The notes under the pieces: model-generated
Told to the model about the DNA's origin: nothing
Databases searched by the model: none
Seen by the model: only the letters and a program-made list of their open reading frames with translations
Part shown: positions 9,643 to 17,806 of the stretch, one piece after another
Layout of the letters: each line of letters begins with the position of its first letter
Position numbering within the stretch: the stretch's first letter is position 1
From: Pseudoalteromonas rubra
GTDB taxonomy: Bacteria > Pseudomonadota > Gammaproteobacteria > Enterobacterales > Alteromonadaceae
Assembly (NCBI RefSeq): GCF_000967655.1
Contig: NZ_JXYA01000026.1
Coordinates: 123,020 to 187,019, forward strand
Reading direction: 5' to 3'
DNA length: 64,000 bases
Translations under genes and position numbers: made by a program

Positions 9643-10250
9643 TACTCACTCCGGACAACCTCACAACTCTAGATTTTGATAAAATGGCGCTGATCCCCGC
9701 CATCGTTCAGGACGCACAAAGCGGCGTTATCCTGATGCAGGGCTTTATGGATCAGGCTGCACTCAACGCAACCTTTGAAAAAGGCCTGGTCACCTTCTAC
9801 TCACGCTCGAAACAGCGGCTGTGGACCAAAGGTGAAGAGTCAGGCAATGTGTTAAAGCTGGTTTCAGCTTACACAGATTGCGATCGCGACAGCCTGCTGC
9901 TGCTTGCAAACCCTGCCGGACCAACCTGTCACCTTGGCACACAAAGTTGTTTTGCCGACGCGCGTCCGGCAATTAGCTTCTTGTCTGAGCTGGAGCGCGT
10001 CATTTGCGAGCGTAAAGACGCCGATCCAGAACAAAGTTACACGGCCTCTTTGTTTGCCAAAGATCTCAGCCGCAGCTGCCAAAAAGTTGGTGAAGAAGGG
10101 GTTGAAGTGGCACTGGCCGCCATGAAGCAAGACCAACTGGAATTGCGCAACGAATCTGCAGATCTGCTCTACCACTTGATTGTATTGCTGCAACGCAGTG
10201 GTTTATCCCTTGAGCAAGTTGTAGAAACACTGAGCGAACGTCATAAATAA
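9639..10250 (+). CDS. hisIE: Bifunctional phosphoribosyl-AMP cyclohydrolase / phosphoribosyl-ATP pyrophosphatase
   Basis: The N-terminal HisI part (about 1-115) has [31 protein letters not shown], a DCDRD metal site and Cys residues in [12 protein letters not shown]. The C-terminal HisE part (about 120-203) is a helical MazG-like pyrophosphatase with [11 protein letters not shown] and [13 protein letters not shown]. Together they perform the second and third pathway steps. The ATG at 9639 gives an ATGA overlap with hisF and was preferred to an upstream alternative start. It is the last gene of the operon. Confidence 0.96.
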   Translation: MILTPDNLTTLDFDKMALIPAIVQDAQSGVILMQGFMDQAALNATFEKGLVTFYSRSKQRLWTKGEESGNVLKLVSAYTDCDRDSLLLLANPAGPTCHLGTQSCFADARPAISFLSELERVICERKDADPEQSYTASLFAKDLSRSCQKVGEEGVEVALAAMKQDQLELRNESADLLYHLIVLLQRSGLSLEQVVETLSERHK

Positions 10251-10251
10251 C

Positions 10252-10274
10252 GCTGAGTTTTCTGCGAACTCAGC
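10252..10274 (+). terminator. Candidate his operon terminator
   Basis: GCTGAGTT (10252-10259) and AACTCAGC (10267-10274) form a perfect 8-bp stem with a 7-base loop immediately after the hisIE stop. The downstream sequence has few Ts, so it is a weak intrinsic terminator or an mRNA-end hairpin. Confidence 0.5.
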
Positions 10275-10351
10275 CTGCTTCATGCTATGCTCAGGCCAGT
10301 TGAGTCATTTCAGGCTCGACTGGCTCCACAATTAAGATGAAGGACATAGCC

Positions 10352-10840
10352 ATGAATCATCGCCAGTTTATTCTCCCTATTGCGCTGCTATCACTCACCG
10401 CATGCCAACAATTGCCTGCCGACGTACAAAACCACGTCGACACAATGAGTGACTGTGACAAAGTACTTGCCCTGACACGCGGAACTCAGGATGACTTTGC
10501 CCAACTTAAAGGCAGCGAAGTCAGCTCACCACTGATGAGCGCATGGCAACCAAAGGCCCACTTGATAGCCAACAGTTGCCAGATCAACCAGTACAACAGC
10601 GGGCGTGTCGCCTACGAATGTACAAAATCGCTCAGTAACGAAGCTGACGCGACGGCGCTGTTTAACAACGTCGAACAGCAATTAAATGCCTGCCTGGGAT
10701 CTTCATGGCAACATAGCCAAATAAAAACCCATTCCCTGCTTTATACCAGTAGCGCTATAGATGCAAAAATTACCCTTAGTCAGGGGACGAGTCTGGATCG
10801 AAAAACGCCTTGGGTTATCTCATTGGAAATTTCCCAATAG
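10352..10840 (+). CDS. Hypothetical lipoprotein
   Basis: I do not recognise the family. The 162-residue product begins MNHRQFILPIALLSLTAC, a signal peptide with a lipobox whose modified cysteine would be C18. The mature part is hydrophilic with several cysteines. The ATG at 10352 is preferred to one at 10337 because AAGGA lies 7 bases before it and the shorter start gives a normal signal peptide. It lies about 100 bases after the his operon, with a hairpin between, so it is probably a separate unit. Confidence 0.7.
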   Translation: MNHRQFILPIALLSLTACQQLPADVQNHVDTMSDCDKVLALTRGTQDDFAQLKGSEVSSPLMSAWQPKAHLIANSCQINQYNSGRVAYECTKSLSNEADATALFNNVEQQLNACLGSSWQHSQIKTHSLLYTSSAIDAKITLSQGTSLDRKTPWVISLEISQ

Positions 10841-11054
10841 CAGCATCACAGGCAGGTGTCTACCATCTGCCCAACTTTTGTCTAAATTGACAACAAACAC
10901 GCCCCATTCTTTAATAAATCTTTGATCCGCTCTTAATTATTAGTACCTAAAGTGGCATAGTGTTGTTAGCAGTTAAGGTGGGTTTGACAACTTATCAATA
11001 ACCACCTAACTTCAGACATCAAAATAAAAAATTAAAATCCTCAGGGAGAATCCA

Positions 11055-11606
11055 GTGTCAATTGAAATCAACTTTGAATTATCCGATGCCGATCTAGCGC
11101 ATTTTCGTAGCATGATGAATGCGACTATCGAAAAAAGCCAGGGTTTGAGCGACGACGAAATCATCAGCAAGGCCAAAGAGCTGGTCAACAACATGGAAAA
11201 GTCTAACTTACCTGAGTTCGTGCGCACGCGCATGATGTCACTTGCCGCACTGATTGATGCAGTACAGGACGAAGAATGGCAAATGCCTGAAGATGAAAAG
11301 CGCGAAATCATGCTGTCTTTGGCCTATTTCAGTGAGCCTGAAGATATAGTGCCAGACAATGTGCCTGTGCTGGGTTACATTGATGATGCCATCATGATTG
11401 AGCTGGTGTTGCAGGAATTGTCGCTGGATTTAAGTGCTTATCGTCAGTTCTGTGGTTTCCGCGCAACTGAAGAAGCGCGCCGTGGTGATGCCGCAAAAGT
11501 TGACCGAGAAAGCTGGTTGGCTGGCACGCGCTCTCAGATCCGCTCTTCTATGCGTCGCAACCGCTCCAGCACGAAGAAGTCACGCTTCTTCTCGAGAATT
11601 ATGTAA
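11055..11606 (+). CDS. YkvA/DUF1232 domain protein
   Basis: The 183-residue protein has a central DUF1232 core at about residues 85-120, with SEPEDIVPDNVPVLGYIDDAIMI closely matching the family pattern of P, D and GY/DD residues. The N-terminus is acidic, and the C-terminus is basic and serine/arginine-rich (RSSMRRNRSSTKKSR). DUF1232 proteins are of unknown function and often membrane-associated. The GTG at 11055 is preceded by AGGGAG. It ends before a bidirectional terminator shared with the peptidase gene. Confidence 0.8.
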   Translation: MSIEINFELSDADLAHFRSMMNATIEKSQGLSDDEIISKAKELVNNMEKSNLPEFVRTRMMSLAALIDAVQDEEWQMPEDEKREIMLSLAYFSEPEDIVPDNVPVLGYIDDAIMIELVLQELSLDLSAYRQFCGFRATEEARRGDAAKVDRESWLAGTRSQIRSSMRRNRSSTKKSRFFSRIM

Positions 11607-11624
11607 TTTAATCGATTTAAAAAA

Positions 11625-11646
11625 GGGAGCCTCGGCTCCCTTTTTT
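11625..11646. terminator. Bidirectional intrinsic terminator
   Basis: GGGAGC (11625-11630) and GCTCCC (11635-11640) form a stem with a CTCG loop (an inner C-G pair is possible), flanked by A-run on the left and TTTTTT on the right. It can serve both the DUF1232 gene and the convergent M61 peptidase gene. Confidence 0.85.
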
Positions 11647-11655
11647 GTGTCGTGC

Positions 11656-13443
11656 TTATTGGCTTGTTTGCCCCGCATTAGGATGCGCTACTCCCATCCA
11701 GGCGCGATACAAGATCTGCTGACGCTGCGTAGGCTGCGACAGTGCTGTGACCTGTTTTGGTTTTGATTGTACTTCGCTGAGTGTCATTTCTGTGGACATC
11801 AGTTTATCGCGACGAATAAAGTCAACAACCACCTTTTGCCCAGGCTCAAACAGTGCCATCGTTTTGTCCAGTGTGTTTCTCACCTGATGCTTGTTAAACG
11901 CAACCAGTTTATCGCCACTTGTTAATCCTGCCTGCCAGGCGTTGCCGTTGCGCGCCACATGACTTAACTCCAGCAACTCGCCGTTTGATTTTGCCTGGCC
12001 GTCAAAGCCGGCAATAACCTCGCTGCCTGCAGGATATTGATAAGTCAGTCCCACTTTTTCGAACAACGCATCCACATCCAGAATAAACGGCGTATCAATG
12101 TTCTTTGCCCACCACTGGGTGTAATCCTGACCACTGATCTCTTTTAGGATATCTAACACATCCTGGCTATTAAACGAGTTTGGCAACGCATGACGCTTTG
12201 CCAATAGAGCGTGTACGTCACGGTAACTCACCTTTCCATCACTGTCGTCTAACAGCTTAATGTCCAGCATCATCGACACCAAAGCGCCTTCTGAATAAAT
12301 ATTAGTACTGAAATTTTTGCCATGGTCGCCGCCCTGATTAATCCATTTATCAAAACTGGTTTGTGCCACACTCTGTATTTCTCTGCCCGGCGTCTTTAGG
12401 TGGCGATTAATGCGTTTGCTCAGGCCTTGATAATACTCCTCATGAGTAATAATACCGGCACTTAACAACAGGAAACCCTCAAGGTAGCTGGTCGAGCCTT
12501 CCGCCAGCCAAAGTAAATCGCTGTAGTTAGGATTAACATAATCGTAAGGGACTAACCCGGCAGGCCGGTAATTTTTTACATTCCAGGTATGGATAAATTC
12601 ATGTGCCGCGGTAGCAATAAACCCGATGTAATCATCACGTTTGGCGAAAGCATCTCTGTGACGCTGGATAATCGTCGAATTAAGATGCTCGGTTGCGCCT
12701 CTGGCACCACTGGTCGCATGCACCATAAATACATACCGCTCATAAGGGTAACCCTGCCAGATGAGACTGCCGGTCTTGACCAGTTTTTTCAGGTCGCTCA
12801 GCATCAAATCAACGTCGTAATTGCCCTCTCCCCAGATAACCAGTTCATAATCCCGTCCGTCTACACGAAATTTATGAAGCTGGTTTATGCCAGATTCGAT
12901 GGGAGAATCGACTAACACGTCAAAATTTGCAGCACTGAAGCGGTGCTCGCTGCCAGCAAAGTCCATTCCCGATACAGAGCGCCACTGCCCGGGTACTTGC
13001 ATCTCAACGGTTAAAGGTTCATTGCGAAACGACTCGCTGAACATAAAAAAGCCAGAAGCATCAACAAAAGCATGACTATCATCAATATGCCTCGCCCTGA
13101 GGCCAAGCTCATTGGCGTAAACCTGGTAATTAACCGTCACCTCAGTCGGGCTATCCAAATGAACACGCCAGGTGCTTTTGTCTATTTTGTGCCAGGTCAG
13201 CTCGCGGCCCTCGGCGTCGTTTGCATCAAAGGCGCGGATCCCGTTCGCCAGATTAAGGATTTCATAGCGCCCTGTTCGCCAGTCGGCCAGTTTAATGTCC
13301 AAGTGCGCCTGAGCACTTTTAGGAAAGGTAATTTCAACTTCACCCAGATGGTGCTCTGGCTGGGTTATTTTCAGGGTATACTCGACGTCCGACAATGCTG
13401 GGAAAGCACTCAATGCAAAGAGCAGAGAACAGATTTTTTTCAT
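11656..13443 (-). CDS. M61 family metallopeptidase with PDZ domain
   Basis: The 595-residue product begins MKKICSLLFALSAFPALS, a signal peptide, so it acts outside the cytoplasm. The N-terminal half is the M61 beta-rich domain. The catalytic zinc motif is HEFIHTWN (H281, E282, H285), with a downstream Glu expected in the WLAEGSTSYLEG segment. The C-terminal part resembles a PDZ domain (residues about 490-570, including AGLTSGDKLVAFN). M61 includes glycyl aminopeptidase-like enzymes; the substrate is unknown. The ATG at 13443 was chosen over an extension to 13512 because only it begins with the signal peptide. Confidence 0.9.
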   Translation of the reverse strand: MKKICSLLFALSAFPALSDVEYTLKITQPEHHLGEVEITFPKSAQAHLDIKLADWRTGRYEILNLANGIRAFDANDAEGRELTWHKIDKSTWRVHLDSPTEVTVNYQVYANELGLRARHIDDSHAFVDASGFFMFSESFRNEPLTVEMQVPGQWRSVSGMDFAGSEHRFSAANFDVLVDSPIESGINQLHKFRVDGRDYELVIWGEGNYDVDLMLSDLKKLVKTGSLIWQGYPYERYVFMVHATSGARGATEHLNSTIIQRHRDAFAKRDDYIGFIATAAHEFIHTWNVKNYRPAGLVPYDYVNPNYSDLLWLAEGSTSYLEGFLLLSAGIITHEEYYQGLSKRINRHLKTPGREIQSVAQTSFDKWINQGGDHGKNFSTNIYSEGALVSMMLDIKLLDDSDGKVSYRDVHALLAKRHALPNSFNSQDVLDILKEISGQDYTQWWAKNIDTPFILDVDALFEKVGLTYQYPAGSEVIAGFDGQAKSNGELLELSHVARNGNAWQAGLTSGDKLVAFNKHQVRNTLDKTMALFEPGQKVVVDFIRRDKLMSTEMTLSEVQSKPKQVTALSQPTQRQQILYRAWMGVAHPNAGQTSQ

Positions 13444-13625
13444 AATGGTTCGATAAAAATGTAAATATGGGATTAAACTAACAAAAAAGTCTGATCCCTG
13501 CGCTTCAAACACGACGAGTCAACGCTCAAAATAGGTGGATCCACGGCCTAAAATCTTCCACATTTATCAGTAATTTGATGTAGACTTGCTAATGAGTAGG
13601 TTAAAACAATAGATGTTAGGTTTCT

Positions 13626-15158
13626 GTGACTGATAAAACTGCGCGATTAGAGAAAAAACTATCACAAGCGATTGAAGCAAGAAAGGCGCTGGAAGAAGCG
13701 AGAAAGCAGCAGGTCGATACCCTGTCGGAGTTTGCGGCTAAACTTACGCTTGGCTGTAAAGGGCAGGATGTGTCTTTGGATAATCTGCTAGCAAAGTATC
13801 GCAGTGCACTGGCAAAGGGCATGGACTTTGAACATCTTGCCCCTTTAATAGAAAATACCAGTGCTCAGTTAAAGCAGCTTGATAGCACTAATTCTGCAAA
13901 TCAACGCGATCTGGTAACCCACATCCAAAGCGCCGGAAAACAACTCCAAAAGCTGCGCGGTGTGCCTGAAAATACACGCCGTAAATTACGTCATTTACTG
14001 GATCATGAACTCGGTGATATTGATGCTATCCCAGAGTTCGTGCCTTTATTGGATAAGTTATTGCAGTTCTATCTGCAAGTGTTTGATGCCAAGTACGAGA
14101 TTGATAGCGAGGCGCAACAAAACGATCCGGAGCTGGCAACTGAGTTACTGGGCCTGACCAACGAGTTAGTATTTGAGGACGACGTGGCCGATGAGGTCAC
14201 GGCCATCAAGCACAGCATTTCTACCGACTCGAGTATCGATTCATTGCTGGGCAATGCCATCGCCGTTATTCGCATTTTTGCAAAATCCATTGCGCGGGAA
14301 AGACAATCCGCTCAGGGTTTTTTGGTATCGCTAAACCAAACGCTTGAAGAGCTCCACAAATCCATCGTTGATACCACCAGTCACTCTAAGTCTATCAACA
14401 AAGAGCTCAATGCATTGAATGAGCGCATTGAGGCCAAAATTAAACGACTGACAGAAAACACCCAAAAGGCTTCGTCTATCTCTGAGCTTAAAGGGTTGGT
14501 CGATGACGAACTGGCGCAGATTAGTAAAGATCTGGTGGAGCGAGAAAACATTGAGCGACGTGATAAAGAAGCCCTGCTTGAGAGCTTTGATACCATCAAC
14601 AGCCGCATTAATGTGCTCGAAAACAAAGTGAACACCTATAAAAAGCGGCTCAATGAACAAAGATTCAAAAGCCTGCTCGACGGCCTGACGAAACTGCCTA
14701 ACCGCTCTGCCTTTGACGATCGCTACAGCCAGGAGTTTCATTTGTTTGAAATCCAGGGCAACGATGTCACTTTAGTCGTGGTGGATGTCGACCACTTTAA
14801 ATCAATTAATGACAAATATGGCCACAGTGCGGGCGATAAAACACTGCAGGTGATTGCCCGGGCGCTGAAAAAGTCTATTCGTAAATCCGATTTTATAGCG
14901 CGTTATGGCGGCGAGGAATTCGTGATCCTAATGCCGGGCATGCCTATTGAAGCAGCCTATGCACCGCTTGAAAAAATCCGTGCAACCGTTAAATCGATCC
15001 CATTTCGCTTTAAAGACAAAGAGGTGCGGATCACTATCTCGTTAGGCGCGACACAACTCAAAGAAGGCGACTCCAAGCTCACCGCCTTTGACCGTGCGGA
15101 TGAAGCGCTATACGAGGCTAAAAACAGCGGCAGAGACAAACTTTGCTTGCGTGAATAA
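13626..15158 (+). CDS. Diguanylate cyclase with long helical N-terminus
   Basis: This protein should make cyclic-di-GMP from two GTP. The C-terminal GGDEF domain (about 345-510) has the active-site motif GGEEF at 428-432. A RKSD inhibitory-site motif sits five residues before it, suggesting product feedback. The first 340 residues have no membrane segment and are rich in charged heptad-like helices, so a cytosolic coiled-coil sensor or dimerisation region is likely. The GTG start at 13626 gives MTDKTARLEKKL. ppnN starts 14 bases after the stop, suggesting co-transcription. Confidence 0.9.
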   Translation: MTDKTARLEKKLSQAIEARKALEEARKQQVDTLSEFAAKLTLGCKGQDVSLDNLLAKYRSALAKGMDFEHLAPLIENTSAQLKQLDSTNSANQRDLVTHIQSAGKQLQKLRGVPENTRRKLRHLLDHELGDIDAIPEFVPLLDKLLQFYLQVFDAKYEIDSEAQQNDPELATELLGLTNELVFEDDVADEVTAIKHSISTDSSIDSLLGNAIAVIRIFAKSIARERQSAQGFLVSLNQTLEELHKSIVDTTSHSKSINKELNALNERIEAKIKRLTENTQKASSISELKGLVDDELAQISKDLVERENIERRDKEALLESFDTINSRINVLENKVNTYKKRLNEQRFKSLLDGLTKLPNRSAFDDRYSQEFHLFEIQGNDVTLVVVDVDHFKSINDKYGHSAGDKTLQVIARALKKSIRKSDFIARYGGEEFVILMPGMPIEAAYAPLEKIRATVKSIPFRFKDKEVRITISLGATQLKEGDSKLTAFDRADEALYEAKNSGRDKLCLRE

Positions 15159-15172
15159 CAAGGAGATTGCCT

Positions 15173-16516
15173 ATGCATGTCCAGTTAAACCCAACAGGCG
15201 TACTTAATTTACTCTCTAAACTGGAAGTTGATCTGCTGCAACAGACATCGACCATTGAAAAATACAGGCTGTTCAGAAATTGTGTTTTAGCGGTACTTAA
15301 TGTAGGCAGTCATACCGACTCAAGCTACGAAATCTACAACAAATATCGGGACTTTGATATTAAACTCCTGGCACGTGAGCGCGGCATAAAAATAGAGCTG
15401 ACCAACCCGCCAGAATCTGCGTTTGTAGACGGTAAAATTATCGCGGGGATACACGAACATATCTTCTCTGTGATCCGCGACATCTTGTTTATTTGCCAGC
15501 GTTACGAAGAACAACTCACCGACCCCAGACAAATTACTCACATGGTCTTCGATATGCTGCGCAATGCCGGCGCACTCGAAGTCAATACAGACCCAAATAT
15601 GGTGGTCTGCTGGGGCGGCCATTCCATTAATGAAGAAGAATACAAATATACCAAGGAAGTTGGCTACCAGCTTGGACTGCGCGGTCTAAATATCTGCACA
15701 GGTTGTGGACCAGGCGCCATGAAGGGCCCGATGAAAGGCGCCACCATAGGACATGCCAAACAAAGGATCACCAGCAATCGTTATCTCGGCCTGACTGAGC
15801 CGAGTATCATTGCGGCCGAGCCGCCAAACCCAATTGTCAATGAACTGGTGATCCTGCCTGATATTGAAAAGCGCCTCGAAGCCTTTGTCAGAAGCGCACA
15901 TGCCATTATTATCTTCCCTGGCGGTGCCGGCACGGCCGAAGAGCTGCTTTATTTACTTGGGATCCTGTTGCACCCCGAAAACGCCAAACAACAGTTGCCG
16001 GTTATTCTGACTGGCCCTGGCTCATCTAAGGCTTACTTTGATGAACTTTGTGACTTTGTCGAAAAAACCTTAGGCAAAGAAGCGTTGAGTAAATTTGAGG
16101 TGCTGGTTGATCAACCAGAGTTAGTTGCGCAAAAGCTAAGCCACGGCATGGAGCAGGTACGTGAATATCGTAAAACGCAGGGCGATGCCTATTACTTTAA
16201 CTGGACGCTGAAAATTGAAGAGCAATTCCAGCACCCATTTGAGCCCACACACGACAATATGGCAGAGCTAGATTTGCATCTGGCGCAACCTACACAGAAT
16301 CTGGCAGCCAATCTGCGCCGGGCATTTTCCGGTATTGTGGCCGGTAATGTAAAAGAGCAAGGTATCGCAGCCATAAAACAGCAAGGCCCTTACATACTGA
16401 GCGGTGACACGTCGCTAATGACTGATATGGACAAACTGCTACGCGCTTTTGTCGCACAAGGCAGAATGAAATTACCGGGCAGCGCTTACGTTCCCTGCTA
16501 TCAAATCAAATCTTAA
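15173..16516 (+). CDS. ppnN: Pyrimidine/purine nucleotide 5'-monophosphate nucleosidase
   Basis: PpnN (formerly YgdH) cleaves nucleoside monophosphates to base and ribose 5-phosphate and in E. coli is stimulated by (p)ppGpp. The 447 residues match the family length (454 in E. coli). The LOG-family core includes CTGCGPGAMKGPMKG and PGGAGTAEELLYLLG (starting at residue 249). The ATG at 15173 follows AAGGAG at ideal spacing and was preferred to the TTG at 15167. It lies between a diguanylate cyclase and xni; the pairing with xni is similar to enterobacterial gene neighbourhoods. Confidence 0.92.
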   Translation: MHVQLNPTGVLNLLSKLEVDLLQQTSTIEKYRLFRNCVLAVLNVGSHTDSSYEIYNKYRDFDIKLLARERGIKIELTNPPESAFVDGKIIAGIHEHIFSVIRDILFICQRYEEQLTDPRQITHMVFDMLRNAGALEVNTDPNMVVCWGGHSINEEEYKYTKEVGYQLGLRGLNICTGCGPGAMKGPMKGATIGHAKQRITSNRYLGLTEPSIIAAEPPNPIVNELVILPDIEKRLEAFVRSAHAIIIFPGGAGTAEELLYLLGILLHPENAKQQLPVILTGPGSSKAYFDELCDFVEKTLGKEALSKFEVLVDQPELVAQKLSHGMEQVREYRKTQGDAYYFNWTLKIEEQFQHPFEPTHDNMAELDLHLAQPTQNLAANLRRAFSGIVAGNVKEQGIAAIKQQGPYILSGDTSLMTDMDKLLRAFVAQGRMKLPGSAYVPCYQIKS

Positions 16517-16524
16517 CCTGTGCT

Positions 16525-16545
16525 GGGTAAGGGTTAACCTTACCC
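16525..16545 (+). terminator. Perfect hairpin after ppnN
   Basis: GGGTAAGG (16525-16532) and CCTTACCC (16538-16545) form an 8-bp perfect stem with loop GTTAA, 9 bases after the ppnN stop. No T-run follows, so it may be a processing or mRNA-end hairpin rather than a strong terminator. Confidence 0.4.
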
Positions 16546-16585
16546 CGACACACTAAACTTCTATGACATACCGCTAAAGAGTTAC

Positions 16586-17362
16586 ATGGCAAAATTACTT
16601 CTTATTGATGCACTGAACCTGATCCGTCGGATCTATGCAATTGATGTCGATCAGGGTGCGAGTGAGCAGCAGATCATGCAATCTTGCAAAGCCCGAGTCC
16701 ACAATGCCTGCAGTAAGCTGCTCAGGCGCATCGAGCCCAGTCATGCAATTGCCGTTTTTGATGGTGAACGCAGCTGGCGCTATCATTACTATGCTGATTA
16801 CAAACACAGCCGAAAACCCATGCCTGAACAGCTAAAACAAAATCTGCCGTTTATTGCACAAGGATTTAAAGAATGCGGTATCACTGCGTTTTTCCCGGAG
16901 CAGGATGAAGCAGATGACGTCATTGCGACTTTGGCGAGCAAAGCCAGCAATAATCAGGTTCACTCGGTCATTGTGTCGACCGATAAAGGGTTTTTACCCC
17001 TGTGCTGTGAAAACATCGACATTTATAATTACTTTTCGAAGTCTTTCACCGGTCACAGAGAGATTGAAGAGAAGTTCTCAGTTCCCTACCATGCTTTGAC
17101 TGAGCTGTGGGCACTGATGGGGGATAAGACCAATGATATTCCTGGCGTAAAAGGCATCGGAAAGAAAACCGCTATTGAGTTAATCTCAGAATTTGGTCAG
17201 GTTGAGCATGCACTCAATGCAACAACACTTGCGAGCGCAACGCGGCGTAAACTGGAACAGGACCTGGATAACTTTATTTTAAGTAAAACACTCGTTTCGC
17301 TACAAACTGACATCAATCTTGGCTTTAATTTAAGTCAACTCAGGGTTATTGAGCGCAAATAG
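16586..17362 (+). CDS. xni: Flap endonuclease Xni (ExoIX)
   Basis: The 258-residue product is a 5'-3' exonuclease/flap endonuclease of the polymerase I N-terminal family. It begins MAKLLLIDALNLIRR (Asp metal ligand), then HAIAVFDGERSWRY, EQDEADDVIATLA and VSTDKGFLPL. A helix-hairpin-helix follows (TNDIPGVKGIGKKTA). It should act on branched DNA with metal ions. In E. coli Xni some metal-site acidic residues are lost compared with full nucleases; whether they are all present here needs an alignment. Confidence 0.92.
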   Translation: MAKLLLIDALNLIRRIYAIDVDQGASEQQIMQSCKARVHNACSKLLRRIEPSHAIAVFDGERSWRYHYYADYKHSRKPMPEQLKQNLPFIAQGFKECGITAFFPEQDEADDVIATLASKASNNQVHSVIVSTDKGFLPLCCENIDIYNYFSKSFTGHREIEEKFSVPYHALTELWALMGDKTNDIPGVKGIGKKTAIELISEFGQVEHALNATTLASATRRKLEQDLDNFILSKTLVSLQTDINLGFNLSQLRVIERK

Positions 17363-17419
17363 CTTGTTGTGTTGCAGCGCTTCCGTTACGCTAGCTTCGG
17401 GAGTATTTGGTGTATTTCA

Positions 17420-17806
17420 ATGATTAAAAAGGTTTTACAATACGTTTTTCTCGGCCTTGCCGTATATGGGGTCATAGTCTATCTGGTCATTAATTTTTAT
17501 AAGGATGACCCGCAAGCGATGATCTGGCAAGACAGGGAAGCCTTTAACAAGCGTTATATCAGTAAACTTAAACCCGATATGCTAATCGAACTGGATGAAG
17601 TGCTGGAAACGCTTGGCAGTCCGGACCTGACCTATGTCAAATCAGAGGGCGATCGTGTCGTACAAATCGTGTTTTACAGAACACAGCTAGTTAAACCGGA
17701 TGGGATCACCACGCAAGATGAGTGCACAGGCCTGCTGTTTGAAAATGGTAAGCTGACGCTTTGGGGCGCAGGCGCAATTGTGGCGTATGACAAGGCTTTT
17801 GAATGA
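17420..17806 (+). CDS. DUF3192 family protein
   Basis: The 128-residue product starts MIKKVLQYVFLGLAVYGVIVYLVINFY, one N-terminal membrane segment, followed by a domain with WQDREAFNKRYISKL, LGSPDLTYVK and DECTGLLFENGKLTLWG, which match my recollection of DUF3192. Function unknown. The ATG at 17420 gives a clean membrane anchor; an upstream in-frame start at 17369 adds a non-conserved segment. Its stop overlaps the next gene by 4 bases. Confidence 0.7.
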   Translation: MIKKVLQYVFLGLAVYGVIVYLVINFYKDDPQAMIWQDREAFNKRYISKLKPDMLIELDEVLETLGSPDLTYVKSEGDRVVQIVFYRTQLVKPDGITTQDECTGLLFENGKLTLWGAGAIVAYDKAFE